From Fidelibacterota bacterium (GTDB lineage Bacteria; Pseudomonadota; Alphaproteobacteria; Rhodospirillales; Rhodospirillaceae), in contig CANJRX010000004.1 in the NCBI GenBank assembly GCA_947476895.1, forward strand, positions 1 to 64,000: DNA of 64,000 nt, given 5' to 3'. A program made the position numbers and the translations under genes. This document shows positions 35,792 to 45,525 of this stretch, one piece after another. The first letter of the stretch is position 1, and the number at the start of each line of letters is the position of its first letter. The notes beneath the pieces were generated by a model. The model searched no databases, was not told the origin of the DNA, and saw only the letters and a program-made list of their open reading frames with translations.

Positions 35792-38413
35792 ATGCGGATC
35801 CTGATTGCGTTGCTGGTGGTGTGTTTCGGTTCGGCGGTCCTTTGGGCCTCACTTGATCGCCCCCTCGATGCCCCGGACTGGCGCGGCGAAATGAAGGGCC
35901 TCTCGTACAGCCCAAGCGGTCTCTACGCCACTGAGCAGCTGAAGGAAGGCATTCCCGACGACGTGATGCGCGCAGACATGAAGCGCCTGTCGTCCATCAC
36001 CACGCGTATCCGCACCTACAACACCGACAGCAACCTCGATCGCATTCCCTATATCGCCAAAGATTATGGCTTGAAGGTTTCACTGGGCATCTGGCTCAGC
36101 GATGACCTCGCCATGAATGAAGACCTGATCGCCCGCGGCATCAAAGCCGTCAACGACAACCCGGGTGTTGTCGATCGCGTGTTCGTCGGCAACGAAGTAC
36201 TGCTCGTCGGCAACCTGACACCCGACCAAATTGGCGCGTATATGCTGCGCGTAAAGAAAGCCATCACCAACAAGAAGGTCGAAATCGGTTACGCCGATGT
36301 GCCGGCGCTGTGGATCAACAATCCCGAAGTCGCCAAGTACAGCGACTTCGTCGGCATCAACCTGCTGCCCTATTGGGAAGGCATGAAGGCGGAAGACTCT
36401 CTGGACTGGGTTGAAAGCTACGTCACCCAGATGCAGAAGCTGTTCCCGAAGAAGAAGATCGTGATCACCGAAGCCGGTTGGCCTTCGGAAGGCCGCGTCA
36501 AGAAGGGCGCTGTGCCGTCGCCGGCAATGGCCGCTTACTTCTATCGCCACTTCCTTAACCTCGCGACGGCCAAGAACTACGACTATTACGTCATCGAAGC
36601 CTTCGACCAGCCGTTCAAAGCCATCAACGAAGGCGCCGTCGGCGCGTTCTGGGGCATCATGGACGCCGAAGGCAATCCGAAGTTCAGCTTCACCGGTACG
36701 CTCAGCTCGTTTGAAGAATGGGCCAGCTACGCGGGTATCGCCGCTGCGGGCAGCTTGATCATCGGTATGGTGGTGATGTTGCTCATTCCGGCCGTCGGCT
36801 TCCAAGGCTACCTGCTGCTCAGCGCCATTGTCGGCGTGGTGGTGTCGGGTGCGCTGTTCATCGTCGAAGCTTCGTCCTTGCGCTATGTGGACTGGGGCAC
36901 GCTCGGTGGTGCGCTGTTCATTGTGCCGGCCGGCCTGTTCACAGGTCTGCTGCTGATCACCGAAACCTCTGAATGGGCTTTGAGCCTGTGGCGTAAAGGC
37001 CGCAAGCACCTGCCCATGGGTCCGCTCGCGCATTATCCTAAAGTCTCGATCCATGTGCCGACTCACAACGAGCCGCCGCAGATGGTCATTGAAACCTTGA
37101 ACGCGCTCGCCCGTCTCGACTATCCGGATTTCGAGGTCATCGTCCTCGACAACAACACCAAAGACTTGGCCGACTGGAAGCCGGTGGAAGCGCACTGCGC
37201 CACCCTCGGCGACAGGTTCCGCTTCTTCCACTTCGACAATATGAAGGGCTTCAAAGCGGGTGCCCTCAATAAGGCGCTGGAACTGACGCACCCTGACGCA
37301 GAGCACATCGGTGTCATCGACAGCGATTACCAGGTCATGCCGCATTGGCTGAAGACCGCCCTGCCGGCGTTCTTGGACGCCAAGGTCGCGATCTTCCAAG
37401 GCCCGCAAGATTACCGCGATGCCAACGAAAGCCTGTTCAAACACCTCTGCTACGAGGAATACACCGGCTTCTTCCGCATCGGCATGGTCGAGCGCAATGA
37501 ACACAACGCCATCATCCAGCACGGTACCATGTGCGTCGTGCGCCGCTCCGCCATGGAGCAGGTGGGTGGTTGGGCCGAATGGTGCATCACCGAAGACACC
37601 GAACTGGGCTTACGCCTGTTCGAAGCTGGCTACACCGCGCACTACACGTCGGAAACCTTGGGCCGCGGCCTGATGCCCGATACGTATGAGGCTTACAAAG
37701 GCCAGCGCTATCGTTGGGTCTACGGCGCTATGCAGATCATGAAGCGCCATGCGGGCGATATTTTTCGCGGCAAATCCAATCTTACGGTCGCGCAGCGCTA
37801 CCACTTCGTCGCGGGCTGGCTGCCGTGGTTCGCCGATGGCTTCGCGCTGATCTTCGGCGTGCTCGCGATGATCTGGTCACTGCTGATGGCCGTTGCGCCG
37901 AAACACTTCGACGTGCCGCTGACGGCGTTGTCGTCGGTCGCGCTCGCCATCTTCACCATCAAGACCTTGAAGACCGTGCTTCTGCACCGCGCCAAGGTCG
38001 GCACCGGCTTCCTCGGCGCCATGGCCTCGGCGGTCACCGGCTTGTCGTTGGCGTTCACCGTGGGCCGCGGCGTGTTGGCCGGTTTGTTCACATCATCCAT
38101 GCCGTTCATGCGCACGCCGAAGTGCGAGAACATGGCGGCTTGGACTCACGCGCTCCGCATCACCGCCGTCGAAACCGCAATGCTGATCGGCACGATCATC
38201 GCCATCGTCAGCACCATCCACATTCGCCGCCTGGAAGATCCGGCCGAGCGCATTTGGGTGACGGCTTTGATCATCATGGCCATCCCCTATGCCGCGTCGT
38301 TGTTGGTGGCTTTGGGTTCGACCATGAGACTTGGCCACCAAGCTGCAGTTGCGCCGGAAGTTGATGCTGCAGCTGTGCCTTACACAGCGCCCAAACTGGA
38401 CGCCGCCGCGTAA
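35792..38413 (+). CDS. Membrane GH17-GT2 beta-glucan synthase (NdvB-like)
   Basis: An 873-residue inner-membrane protein joining two enzymes. Residues about 30-310 are a GH17-type domain on the periplasmic side with acid FVGNEVLL and nucleophile ITEAGWPSEG. Residues about 400-670 are a GT2 glycosyltransferase with DNN, VIDSDYQV, TEDTELGLRL and QRYRW (D,D,D,QxxRW). Helices lie at 1-20, 320-400 and 680-840. This architecture occurs in NdvB-type enzymes of Bradyrhizobium and Pseudomonas that make beta-1,3 (cyclic) glucans. The ATG at 35792 starts the signal helix (MRILIALLVVCF); AAGGAAAG lies upstream. A terminator follows at 38441. The exact glucan is not predictable. Confidence 0.88.
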   Translation: MRILIALLVVCFGSAVLWASLDRPLDAPDWRGEMKGLSYSPSGLYATEQLKEGIPDDVMRADMKRLSSITTRIRTYNTDSNLDRIPYIAKDYGLKVSLGIWLSDDLAMNEDLIARGIKAVNDNPGVVDRVFVGNEVLLVGNLTPDQIGAYMLRVKKAITNKKVEIGYADVPALWINNPEVAKYSDFVGINLLPYWEGMKAEDSLDWVESYVTQMQKLFPKKKIVITEAGWPSEGRVKKGAVPSPAMAAYFYRHFLNLATAKNYDYYVIEAFDQPFKAINEGAVGAFWGIMDAEGNPKFSFTGTLSSFEEWASYAGIAAAGSLIIGMVVMLLIPAVGFQGYLLLSAIVGVVVSGALFIVEASSLRYVDWGTLGGALFIVPAGLFTGLLLITETSEWALSLWRKGRKHLPMGPLAHYPKVSIHVPTHNEPPQMVIETLNALARLDYPDFEVIVLDNNTKDLADWKPVEAHCATLGDRFRFFHFDNMKGFKAGALNKALELTHPDAEHIGVIDSDYQVMPHWLKTALPAFLDAKVAIFQGPQDYRDANESLFKHLCYEEYTGFFRIGMVERNEHNAIIQHGTMCVVRRSAMEQVGGWAEWCITEDTELGLRLFEAGYTAHYTSETLGRGLMPDTYEAYKGQRYRWVYGAMQIMKRHAGDIFRGKSNLTVAQRYHFVAGWLPWFADGFALIFGVLAMIWSLLMAVAPKHFDVPLTALSSVALAIFTIKTLKTVLLHRAKVGTGFLGAMASAVTGLSLAFTVGRGVLAGLFTSSMPFMRTPKCENMAAWTHALRITAVETAMLIGTIIAIVSTIHIRRLEDPAERIWVTALIIMAIPYAASLLVALGSTMRLGHQAAVAPEVDAAAVPYTAPKLDAAA

Positions 38414-38440
38414 GCTTTCGCTGAAAGTTCAGACGGAAAC

Positions 38441-38467
38441 GGGCCCCTCAAGCGGGGCCTGTTTTGT
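38441..38467 (+). terminator. Rho-independent terminator after the glucan synthase
   Basis: GGCCCC (38442-38447) pairs with GGGGCC (38454-38459) around a six-base loop, followed by TGTTTTGTTTG. Confidence 0.85.
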
Positions 38468-38667
38468 TTGTGCGCCACAGCGCAAAATTTCTCTTAATAG
38501 TAGAATTTCCTGTCCCAACTGGGAATGCGACCGGGTTGGCTGCATTGATCAATATATTGTTATTATTTTAGATTTCGACCCATTACTGGTGGAATTTTTA
38601 TAACCTTCAGCTGAACTGCTCGGGTCATATTTAAGCCGCTCACACTATATATAAGTGTCGAAAATAA

Positions 38668-38714
38668 TAATTGGGGTCAGAGTAAATTAGCTATTTTTAC
38701 TCTGACCCCAATTA
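38668..38714. repeat. Perfect 19-bp inverted repeat, RAYT/REP-like
   Basis: TAATTGGGGTCAGAGTAAA (38668-38686) and its exact complement TTTACTCTGACCCCAATTA (38696-38714) are separated by nine bases. The TTGGGGTCAGAGTAAA core recalls sequences commonly found beside REP-associated tyrosine (Y1) transposases. No transposase gene lies in the window. The right arm is translated as the last residues of the gene at 38687-39466, so the repeat has invaded that gene's 3' end. Confidence 0.85.
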
Positions 38715-39466
38715 ATGGATTTGTAGGTGAGCCAGGGGTGGTTGAGGTCTGCGATCACGCGGAGGATCTCAGTGCGCAGGTCGGCGGGGGTGTCTCGCCA
38801 CGGTGTAACGGTCGTGCGGATCGAGAAGATCACCGCTCCGGTTTCCGGCAGTTTCAAAAAGCTCTGATCCTCGCAGCGGAGATAAATCGCGGCGTCGTCG
38901 TTGCGCGGATCTACCGGCGGCGTTGGTTCGGGCAGAAACAGATCAGGCGAACTTGCGAGGCCCCAGTTGCGGCGCAGGTATGCGCGTTCGGGCTTCAGCC
39001 GCGCGAGAAAGCGATCCACCGCTGTGCTGAGTTCGCCGGCGTACTCCGGCACCGGCCCATGCACGGCGAGCACATTGCTGCCGATCTTATCCCGCAAGCG
39101 CCAGCGATTGGGAAAGCACAGCGCGCCGGCCGTGAGGATGTAACTGCCGTCCGCTGCCGGTGTCAGGATGCAAAGGTCTTCGGCTATGGCACGGCCTACC
39201 GCCGCGAGGGTCAAGAGGCTGCCGTCACCTGGCACAATCTCGATGCCGCGCTGCGTAAGGAGCGCCGCCAGCTCGGCAACGGCGGCCTCGGCGTTCGGCA
39301 TCGTCGCCACGACATCCGCACCATAAGCCGCAATCAGGTGCGCGCGTTCCGCCAGCAGCGCCGCATCGCCTGCCTGCGGGCGTAGCCACTCTTCAAGGGG
39401 TAGAGGTTCCAGGCCCATGCGGGCGGGATGCAGAGCCGACTGTGGCGGCTGCGGCGACGGCGTCAT
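38687..39466 (-). CDS. Heme-dependent oxidative N-demethylase family protein (DUF3445)
   Basis: A 259-residue protein of the DUF3445/HDOD family, whose members use heme b to demethylate amines oxidatively. Visible family segments are LCILTPAADGSYILTAGALC, FPNRWRLRDKIG, VHGPVPEY and FSIRTTVTPWRD. The final residues (INWGQSKNS and stop) are encoded by the right arm of the inverted repeat at 38668-38714, so the native C-terminus has been replaced; how much was lost is unknown. The start at 39466 is two bases after the stop of the upstream binding-protein gene, so the two are coupled. Confidence 0.82.
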   Translation of the reverse strand: MTPSPQPPQSALHPARMGLEPLPLEEWLRPQAGDAALLAERAHLIAAYGADVVATMPNAEAAVAELAALLTQRGIEIVPGDGSLLTLAAVGRAIAEDLCILTPAADGSYILTAGALCFPNRWRLRDKIGSNVLAVHGPVPEYAGELSTAVDRFLARLKPERAYLRRNWGLASSPDLFLPEPTPPVDPRNDDAAIYLRCEDQSFLKLPETGAVIFSIRTTVTPWRDTPADLRTEILRVIADLNHPWLTYKSINWGQSKNS

Positions 39467-39468
39467 CG

Positions 39469-41082
39469 TTAGCGCTCAATCCGCATCCAGCGGGTGCGGT
39501 TGACGTCCACGACATTTCCCACAAACCCCTTCACGTAAGGCGCCACCAAACTGCGCGAGGTGAAAAAGCTCATCGGCACCACGGCCGTCTCATCCAAGGC
39601 GATCTGTTCAGCCCGCCCGAGGATGCTGGCGCGCTGCTCAAGGTCTAGGGTCGTCTTGGCTTGATCGGACAGCTGATCGTACAGGGCGTTGTTATAGCCG
39701 CCGTAATTGTAGGCGCCGGAACGTGAGTCCAGGAGATAGAGGAATGTCTGCGGATCGTTGTAGTCCGCGCCCCAGCGCGCCTGGGCGGCAATGAAGTCGG
39801 CTTGCCGCATGGCATCGTAATGGATCTTCGGTTCGTTACCGACGAGCCGCACGATCATGCCGCAGGCCTTCAGCATGGCCGATTGCGCCACGACCGAGCG
39901 GCGCGAGTCGATGCTGATCATGTACATATATTCAAAGCTAAAGGGTTTATCGGCAGTGTAGCCGGCCTCGGCCAGCAGCTTCTTGGCTTCGGCCTGGCGC
40001 TGTGCGATGGGCTGCCCGGCAAAGTCCACGCGGGCGGTGCTGTGATAATTGTCGATGCCCGGCGGCACAAAGGAATAGGCCGGCAGCTGGCCGTCGCGCA
40101 GCACCTTGTCGATCAGAACCTCGCGGTCCAGGCATAAAGACACCGCTTTGCGCAAACGCTGATCTGAAAACGGCGGTCGGCGCGTGTTGAGCGCGATGTA
40201 TTCGCTGCCCAGCATCGGGTCGACGTGGGACTGGCCGGGCAGATTTTCCTTGATGAAGGCATACTGGCTGGTGGCAAAGGCGCGCGTGCCGATATTGGCG
40301 TCCAGCTCACCGGCTCTGAAGCGGCTCAAGGCCGCGTTCTGATCATCGGTGGGGTAATAATAGACTTCGTCGATGGCGACGTTCTTTGCGTCATAGAACA
40401 GCGGGTTTTTGACGAGCTTGATTTCCTCATGGGCTTTCCAGTCCACCAGCGTGTAGGGACCATTGGAAACCATGTTGCCGGGCTTGATCCAATCCTTGCC
40501 ATATTTCTTGTAAGCGTGTTCCGGAATGGGGAACGACGTGTAATGGGTCAGCAATCCGGGCAGGAACGGGGTAGGGGCGGCCAGTTCGATTTCAATCGTA
40601 TGGTTGTCGAGCGCCCGCACGCCGACCTGATCAGGTGGCAACTTACCGCTGTTGATCTCTTGGGCGTTCTTAATGGCGTACTGGATAGAGGCGTATAGCG
40701 CGGCGGTCTTGGGATCGAGCAGAAGGCGGAAACCGAACACGAAGTCGGATGCTTTGAGTGGCACGCCGTCGGACCACACCAGACCAGGGCGCAGCTTAAA
40801 GGTCCAAAGCAGGCCGTCGGCGCTGGTTGTCCAGCTTTCCGCAGCACCCGGAATAGGTTTGCCGTTGATGTCCTCGGTGGTCAGGCCGAGAAACAAGTCG
40901 CCGATAATGTTGTTTTCCCAGGCGCTGCCCGCTTGATGGGGATCTAAGGTGGAAGGCTCGGCCTGATTGCCGCGGCGAAACACCATCGGCGATGCCGCGT
41001 CCGCCGCAACATGGGTCAAAGCAACAGTCAGAGCCAGCAGACCGACCCCGCACAACCGCCGCCATTTCGTTTTTGTTGCCAT
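39469..41082 (-). CDS. Peptide/nickel-type ABC transporter substrate-binding protein (OppA-like)
   Basis: A 537-residue SBP family 5 protein with a signal peptide (LCGVGLLALTVALTHVAADA). The mature N-terminus FRRGNQAEPSTLDPHQAGSA and LFLGLTTEDINGKPIPGAAE, then WTFKLRPGLVWSDGVPLKAS, are typical of oligopeptide-binding OppA proteins. The ATG at 41082 was chosen over a TTG two codons earlier. It lacks a lipobox, so it is free in the periplasm. No permease or ATPase genes are adjacent. Its coupling to the N-demethylase gene may reflect shared substrate supply. Confidence 0.88.
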   Translation of the reverse strand: MATKTKWRRLCGVGLLALTVALTHVAADAASPMVFRRGNQAEPSTLDPHQAGSAWENNIIGDLFLGLTTEDINGKPIPGAAESWTTSADGLLWTFKLRPGLVWSDGVPLKASDFVFGFRLLLDPKTAALYASIQYAIKNAQEINSGKLPPDQVGVRALDNHTIEIELAAPTPFLPGLLTHYTSFPIPEHAYKKYGKDWIKPGNMVSNGPYTLVDWKAHEEIKLVKNPLFYDAKNVAIDEVYYYPTDDQNAALSRFRAGELDANIGTRAFATSQYAFIKENLPGQSHVDPMLGSEYIALNTRRPPFSDQRLRKAVSLCLDREVLIDKVLRDGQLPAYSFVPPGIDNYHSTARVDFAGQPIAQRQAEAKKLLAEAGYTADKPFSFEYMYMISIDSRRSVVAQSAMLKACGMIVRLVGNEPKIHYDAMRQADFIAAQARWGADYNDPQTFLYLLDSRSGAYNYGGYNNALYDQLSDQAKTTLDLEQRASILGRAEQIALDETAVVPMSFFTSRSLVAPYVKGFVGNVVDVNRTRWMRIER

Positions 41083-41231
41083 GTCCAAAGCTTACCTCAA
41101 AACCCCGCTTTCGGTCACGTTACCCCTGTTCACACGCGGCAAATCGTTTAGCATATGCAGCACACCGCTTTGTGGTTTCCGGACATCCGCGCCCCGCACG
41201 CCTGCCCAGCCAGCCACACCTGGGGGATTCT

Positions 41232-43070
41232 GTGCTTACTCCGTGTTCTCGCCGCCATTTTTTAGCTTCTGTAACGGCGTTAGCCGCTACGGGCGCAAAA
41301 CGTGCGGCCTTTGCGAGCGAAACCGATCCGTTGCCCGCCACGGCCCGCCTCAATGGCTGGCTCGAGGCGCGTTACGATTTCTGGCTGGCGCGCAGTCCTA
41401 TGGAGCAAGCGTACCTCGGTCTTAAGACCAATGGTGACAAGTGGGACGATCTCAGCGAAGCGCATCGCCTTGATAACTTCGATCGCGTGCAACGGGAATT
41501 GGCCGATCTCAGGGAAAATTTCACGTCGCCCGTGATCTTGCCCGAAGGCCGCCTCTCTTACCGCCTTTACGAATATCGCTGCGAACATCTCATCAATGAT
41601 TTCGCGTGGCGCAATCATGAGTATCCCGTCAGCCAGATCGACGGCTGGCAGCAGGAAATTCCATCGTTCCTCATGAACATCCATCACATCGAAAAGCTTG
41701 AAGACGCGCAAGCCTACCTCGCGCGTTTGCACGGCATAGGCGTGGTGGTGGACCAGGTCATCGAACGCATGCGCCTGGGAGAGAGTGCGGGCGTTCTGGC
41801 GCCGAAGTTCGCTTACGCTAATGTGCTCAGGGACTGCCGCAATCTTTTGACCGGCGCGCCGTTCGACAAGCAGCTGAGCGGTGATAGTCCGCTGTGGGCC
41901 GATTTCAGCGCGAAAATCGACGACCTTGATGTCGGGCCGGGCGTCAAACAGGCTTTGCGCGGCGATGCCATCAAGTTGTTGATCACCAGCGTGCGGCCCG
42001 CATTCTTGAAGCTGATGTACGTCTGCGAACAGCAAGCCGAGCGTGCTACCACCGACGACGGCGTGTGGAAACATCCAGATGGTACGGCTTACTACGCCAA
42101 TCGGCTCGGCTATCACACCACCACCGACATGTCGGCCGCGGAGATTCATGCTTTTGGCTTAAGCGAAGTGGAGCGCATTCATAGCGAGATGCAAGGCATC
42201 ATGCAGCGCGTCGGCTTCGGCAAAGAGCTGAAGGATTTTTTCGCGTTCCTCAAGACTGATCCGCGTTTCTATTTCCCGCAGACCGCCGAAGGCAAAGCCG
42301 CGTACATCGTGCGTGCAGAAGAAATTATAGCCGGCATGAATGCACGGCTGGATGAAGTCTTTGTCCGCAAGCCGCACGCACCCCTTGTCGTCAGGCCGGT
42401 GGAAGCGTTCCGCGAACAATCCGCAACGGCGGCCTTTTATCAAAGTGCGGGCGCTTTCGATAAGCGGCCCGGCACGTACTACATCAACACCTACGACATG
42501 AAGGTGATGAGTAAGTTCGAGATGGAATCGCTGGCGTATCATGAAGGTATTCCCGGCCATCACATGCAGATCGCGCTCGCGCAGGAAATGGATGGCTTGC
42601 CACGTTTCCGCCGGTTCTCCGGCTACACCGCCTATGCTGAAGGCTGGGGCCTTTATTGCGAACGTCTCGCCAAGGAAATGGGTTTCTATCAAGACCCGTA
42701 TTCGGATTTCGGCCGCCTGTCATCGGAACTCTGGCGCGCCTGCCGGCTGGTGGTGGATACCGGCATCCATATGGACGACAAGCGCTGGACCCGCGCCCAA
42801 TCCATCACCTACCTCACGGAAAACACCCCGAACGCGGTGACTGATATCGAAAACTCGGTCGAGCGCTACATCGTTGATCCCGGTCAGGCCACCGCTTACA
42901 AAATCGGCATGGCAAAGATCATCGACTTGCGCGAGGCCGCTAAGGCCACGCTGGGCGATAAGTTCGACCTTAAGGGGTTTCATAATGCGGTTTTGAGCGG
43001 CGGTTCGGTGCCGCTCACGATCTTGGCCGATATTGTCGATGATTGGGTCGCGCAGACCGCAGCGACCTAA
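41232..43070 (+). CDS. Exported DUF885 protein (putative metallopeptidase-like)
   Basis: A 612-residue protein of the DUF885 family. The GTG start at 41232 (GGGGGA upstream) yields a Tat-type signal (CSRRHFLASVTALAATGAKR), so it is exported folded, which suggests a bound cofactor. The motif YHEGIPGHHMQ, with a downstream glutamate in YAEGWGLYCERL, resembles a zinc-peptidase site. The frame is open further upstream, but that part overlaps the divergent gene and lacks family similarity. Substrate unknown. It converges on cysK with a seven-base gap. Confidence 0.85.
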   Translation: MLTPCSRRHFLASVTALAATGAKRAAFASETDPLPATARLNGWLEARYDFWLARSPMEQAYLGLKTNGDKWDDLSEAHRLDNFDRVQRELADLRENFTSPVILPEGRLSYRLYEYRCEHLINDFAWRNHEYPVSQIDGWQQEIPSFLMNIHHIEKLEDAQAYLARLHGIGVVVDQVIERMRLGESAGVLAPKFAYANVLRDCRNLLTGAPFDKQLSGDSPLWADFSAKIDDLDVGPGVKQALRGDAIKLLITSVRPAFLKLMYVCEQQAERATTDDGVWKHPDGTAYYANRLGYHTTTDMSAAEIHAFGLSEVERIHSEMQGIMQRVGFGKELKDFFAFLKTDPRFYFPQTAEGKAAYIVRAEEIIAGMNARLDEVFVRKPHAPLVVRPVEAFREQSATAAFYQSAGAFDKRPGTYYINTYDMKVMSKFEMESLAYHEGIPGHHMQIALAQEMDGLPRFRRFSGYTAYAEGWGLYCERLAKEMGFYQDPYSDFGRLSSELWRACRLVVDTGIHMDDKRWTRAQSITYLTENTPNAVTDIENSVERYIVDPGQATAYKIGMAKIIDLREAAKATLGDKFDLKGFHNAVLSGGSVPLTILADIVDDWVAQTAAT

Positions 43071-43077
43071 AGCGCCG

Positions 43078-44103
43078 CTATTTCTCGAGCCAGGACGGGA
43101 CCGGTAGGTCCTTCGAGCGTAAGAACGCCGGATTGAACAGCTTGCTCTGATAGCGGGCGCCTGAATCCGTCAGGAACGTCACGATCGTCTTTCCCGGCCC
43201 CAGCTTGTACGCCAGACGAATGGCGCCGGCGATATTGATGCCGGTCGAGCCGCCGACGCAGATGCCTTCGTCCTTAATCAGGTCGAACACGATGGGCAGG
43301 GCTTCTTTGTCGTGGATCTGGAACTGATCATCGATGGGGGCGCCGTCCAAATTGGCGGTCACACGGCCTTGGCCGATACCTTCGGTGATCGAACTGCCCT
43401 CGGCCTTCAACGTACCGTGGGCATAATAATTGAACAGCGATGCGCCCATCGGATCGGCCAGCGCGACAACAATGTCCTTACGCTTTGCCTTTAGGCCCAA
43501 AGCGACGCCCGCGAGGGTGCCGCCGGTGCCGACCGCCGAAACGAAGCCGTCGATCTGGCCATTCACATCATTCCAGATTTCCGCCGCGGTTTCCCGTGCA
43601 TGGCCGTCGCGGTTGGCGACGTTATCGAATTGATTGGCCCAGATGGCGCCGTTCGGTTCCGTGCGGGCCAACTCTTCGGCTAGGCGCTGCGAGAATTTGA
43701 CGTAGTGGTTCGGGTCGGAGGCGGCGACCGCCTTTACTTCCCGCAAGTCCGCGCCCAAAAGACGGAGAAAGTCTTTTTTCTCCTGGCTTTGGGTTTCCGG
43801 CACGACGATGACGGTGCGATAGCCCTTGGCATTGCCGACCACGGTCAGGCCGATGCCGGTATTACCGGCCGTGCCTTCGACAATCACGCCGCCCGGTTTC
43901 AAGCGGCCTTTGATCTCGGCATCTTCGATGATGAATTTGGCCGTACGGTCTTTAATAGACCCGCCCGGATTGGCGTATTCAGCTTTCGCGAGGATGGTGC
44001 AGCCCGTCAGTTCCGACGCTTTGCGCAATTTAATAAGCGGCGTATGGCCGATAGAGGCCACGACGTCCGGGAAAAGGCCGGCGGAACTGGGATTGGCGGG
44101 CAT
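43078..44103 (-). CDS. cysK: Cysteine synthase A
   Basis: A 341-residue PLP enzyme making L-cysteine from O-acetylserine and sulfide, the end of the pathway encoded at 2-10.6 kb. The PLP lysine is Lys51 in NPGGSIKDRTA; the substrate loop VEGTAGNTGIGL and phosphate-binding GTGGTLAG are present. The family often has TSGNTG; here it is TAGNTG. ATG at 44103 is preferred to a GTG three codons earlier; neither has a strong ribosome-binding site. It lies apart from the other cys genes. Nothing is recognised in the 272 bases upstream. Confidence 0.92.
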   Translation of the reverse strand: MPANPSSAGLFPDVVASIGHTPLIKLRKASELTGCTILAKAEYANPGGSIKDRTAKFIIEDAEIKGRLKPGGVIVEGTAGNTGIGLTVVGNAKGYRTVIVVPETQSQEKKDFLRLLGADLREVKAVAASDPNHYVKFSQRLAEELARTEPNGAIWANQFDNVANRDGHARETAAEIWNDVNGQIDGFVSAVGTGGTLAGVALGLKAKRKDIVVALADPMGASLFNYYAHGTLKAEGSSITEGIGQGRVTANLDGAPIDDQFQIHDKEALPIVFDLIKDEGICVGGSTGINIAGAIRLAYKLGPGKTIVTFLTDSGARYQSKLFNPAFLRSKDLPVPSWLEK

Positions 44104-44375
44104 GGAGATCACGAAAAACGTTCGATTTTAAAGTTCACTGTCTGCATTGAAGCCGACCGGCTCGGTCCCAGAAAGGCGCTTCTGGCGGAGGGGTGGCGGG
44201 AAGGCTGTTCCTAGAGAAAATGTTCCTCTGATTAGGCTTTAATCGTAGCAGTCTAGTCTCTTCCGTGCGGGTTTGCGAGTTCCCGAGCGGGGCTTGATTG
44301 GGCCGCTATAGATGGCGACAATCAGGTGCATTGGCGCTGTCACATATAGCGTGAGTAGGTTGGGGGACTTTCTGT

Positions 44376-45317
44376 ATGACAAGCGCGACGTTTACCTCGC
44401 GGTTTTATACGTCGGCGGACGGCTTGAAGCTGCATTACCGGGACTACCCGGGTCCGGCCAACGCACCTTTTACCGTGCTTTGCATTCCAGGCCTTACGCG
44501 TAACGCCAAGGATTTCGAGGAATTGGCGCCGCATCTCGCGATAAAGTACCGGGTGCTGTGCGCCGATCTACGCGGGCGCGGGCTTTCGGAATATGCCAAA
44601 GACCCCATGACCTACGTCCCGCCGGTTTATGTGCGCGATATGGCGTCGCTTATTAGATCGGCCGGCTTGTCGCAGGTGGCACTGATCGGCACGTCGCTTG
44701 GCGGTATCATTTCTATGGTTATGGCCGGCGTCATGCCCGCCAAACTGCTGGGGATCGTGCTCAACGATATCGGCCCGGAACTGGATCCGGCCGGACTGAC
44801 CCGCATCGCGAGTTATCTTGGCAAGAGCAAACCCATCACCACCTGGGACGAAGCCGCCGCCGCCATTCACATGCTCGATGGGATCATCTACCCCGGATAT
44901 CAACAGGCCGAATGGCTGAAATTGGCGCGCCGCCGGTTTATCGAGATGCCCGATGGCGCCTTCCGCCCCGACTACGACTTTAATATTTCCAAGCCTTTCG
45001 CAAGTGCGGGGGCCGTAAACCTTTGGCCGTTCTTCAAAGCCATGAAGGATATTCCCGTGTTGGCTATTCGCGGCGGCACGTCCGATCTGCTGAACCCGGT
45101 CGTCTTTACGCGCATGAAGCAGGAACTTGCCCATCTTGATCAGGCTGTCGTGCCTAATCATGGTCACGCGCCTTATCTGGATGAACCCGAAGCCTTACAG
45201 GCGATCGATCGTTTTCTGGCGAAATTGCCGTCCCGGCTGGGTCCGTTTACGGCCATCGGTCGAACGTTCCGTTCGATCCTGTTTCTGATGCGTCTTAAGA
45301 TGCAGGGCGTCATTTAA
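44376..45317 (+). CDS. Alpha/beta hydrolase
   Basis: A 313-residue cytoplasmic hydrolase. The oxyanion region reads VLCIPGLTRNAKDFEELAPH, the nucleophile elbow LIGTSLGGIISMVMAG (Ser in GxSxG), and the late histidine lies in VPNHGHAPYLDEPEA; an acid is available in LAIRGGTSDLLNPV. These give a complete triad. The family is broad (esterases, lactonases), so the substrate is unknown. The ATG at 44376 has GGGGGA nine bases upstream. A strong terminator follows. Confidence 0.88.
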   Translation: MTSATFTSRFYTSADGLKLHYRDYPGPANAPFTVLCIPGLTRNAKDFEELAPHLAIKYRVLCADLRGRGLSEYAKDPMTYVPPVYVRDMASLIRSAGLSQVALIGTSLGGIISMVMAGVMPAKLLGIVLNDIGPELDPAGLTRIASYLGKSKPITTWDEAAAAIHMLDGIIYPGYQQAEWLKLARRRFIEMPDGAFRPDYDFNISKPFASAGAVNLWPFFKAMKDIPVLAIRGGTSDLLNPVVFTRMKQELAHLDQAVVPNHGHAPYLDEPEALQAIDRFLAKLPSRLGPFTAIGRTFRSILFLMRLKMQGVI

Positions 45318-45354
45318 GCCCCGAAACGTAAGCCCTAAATCAACAAATGAAAAA

Positions 45355-45382
45355 CCCGCTGAGCGTTAGCTCAGCGGGCTTT
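45355..45382. terminator. Bidirectional rho-independent terminator
   Basis: A 10-bp perfect stem CCCGCTGAGC (45355-45364) / GCTCAGCGGG (45369-45378) with loop GTTA. It is flanked by an A-run on the left and CTTT on the right, so it can stop transcription from the hydrolase and from the opposite strand. Confidence 0.88.
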
Positions 45383-45490
45383 CCATCACAATCGGATATC
45401 GCACCGGTACAAACTGTTCAGGGACAGAGCCCTTAAAGGGAAACCTTCCGTTCGCGCCGATCTCGTAGCCGTTCTTGTGTGCTATCCCTT

Positions 45491-45525
45491 AAGAAAAAGA
45501 AGTGGCTAAAGCCTACTTCTTTTTG
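45491..45525 (-). terminator. Hairpin terminator built from the end of the lysine-rich gene
   Basis: On the minus strand AAGAAGT(A)GGC pairs with GCCACTTCTT around TTTA and is followed by TTTTTC. The left arm is the final lysine codons and stop of the small gene at 45513-45584, so the coding end doubles as terminator stem. Confidence 0.7.

Noticed and set aside
36080-37522. 480-residue minus-strand frame antisense to the glucan synthase
   Set aside because: The opposite strand has clear GH17 and GT2 catalytic motifs; this frame is a shadow.
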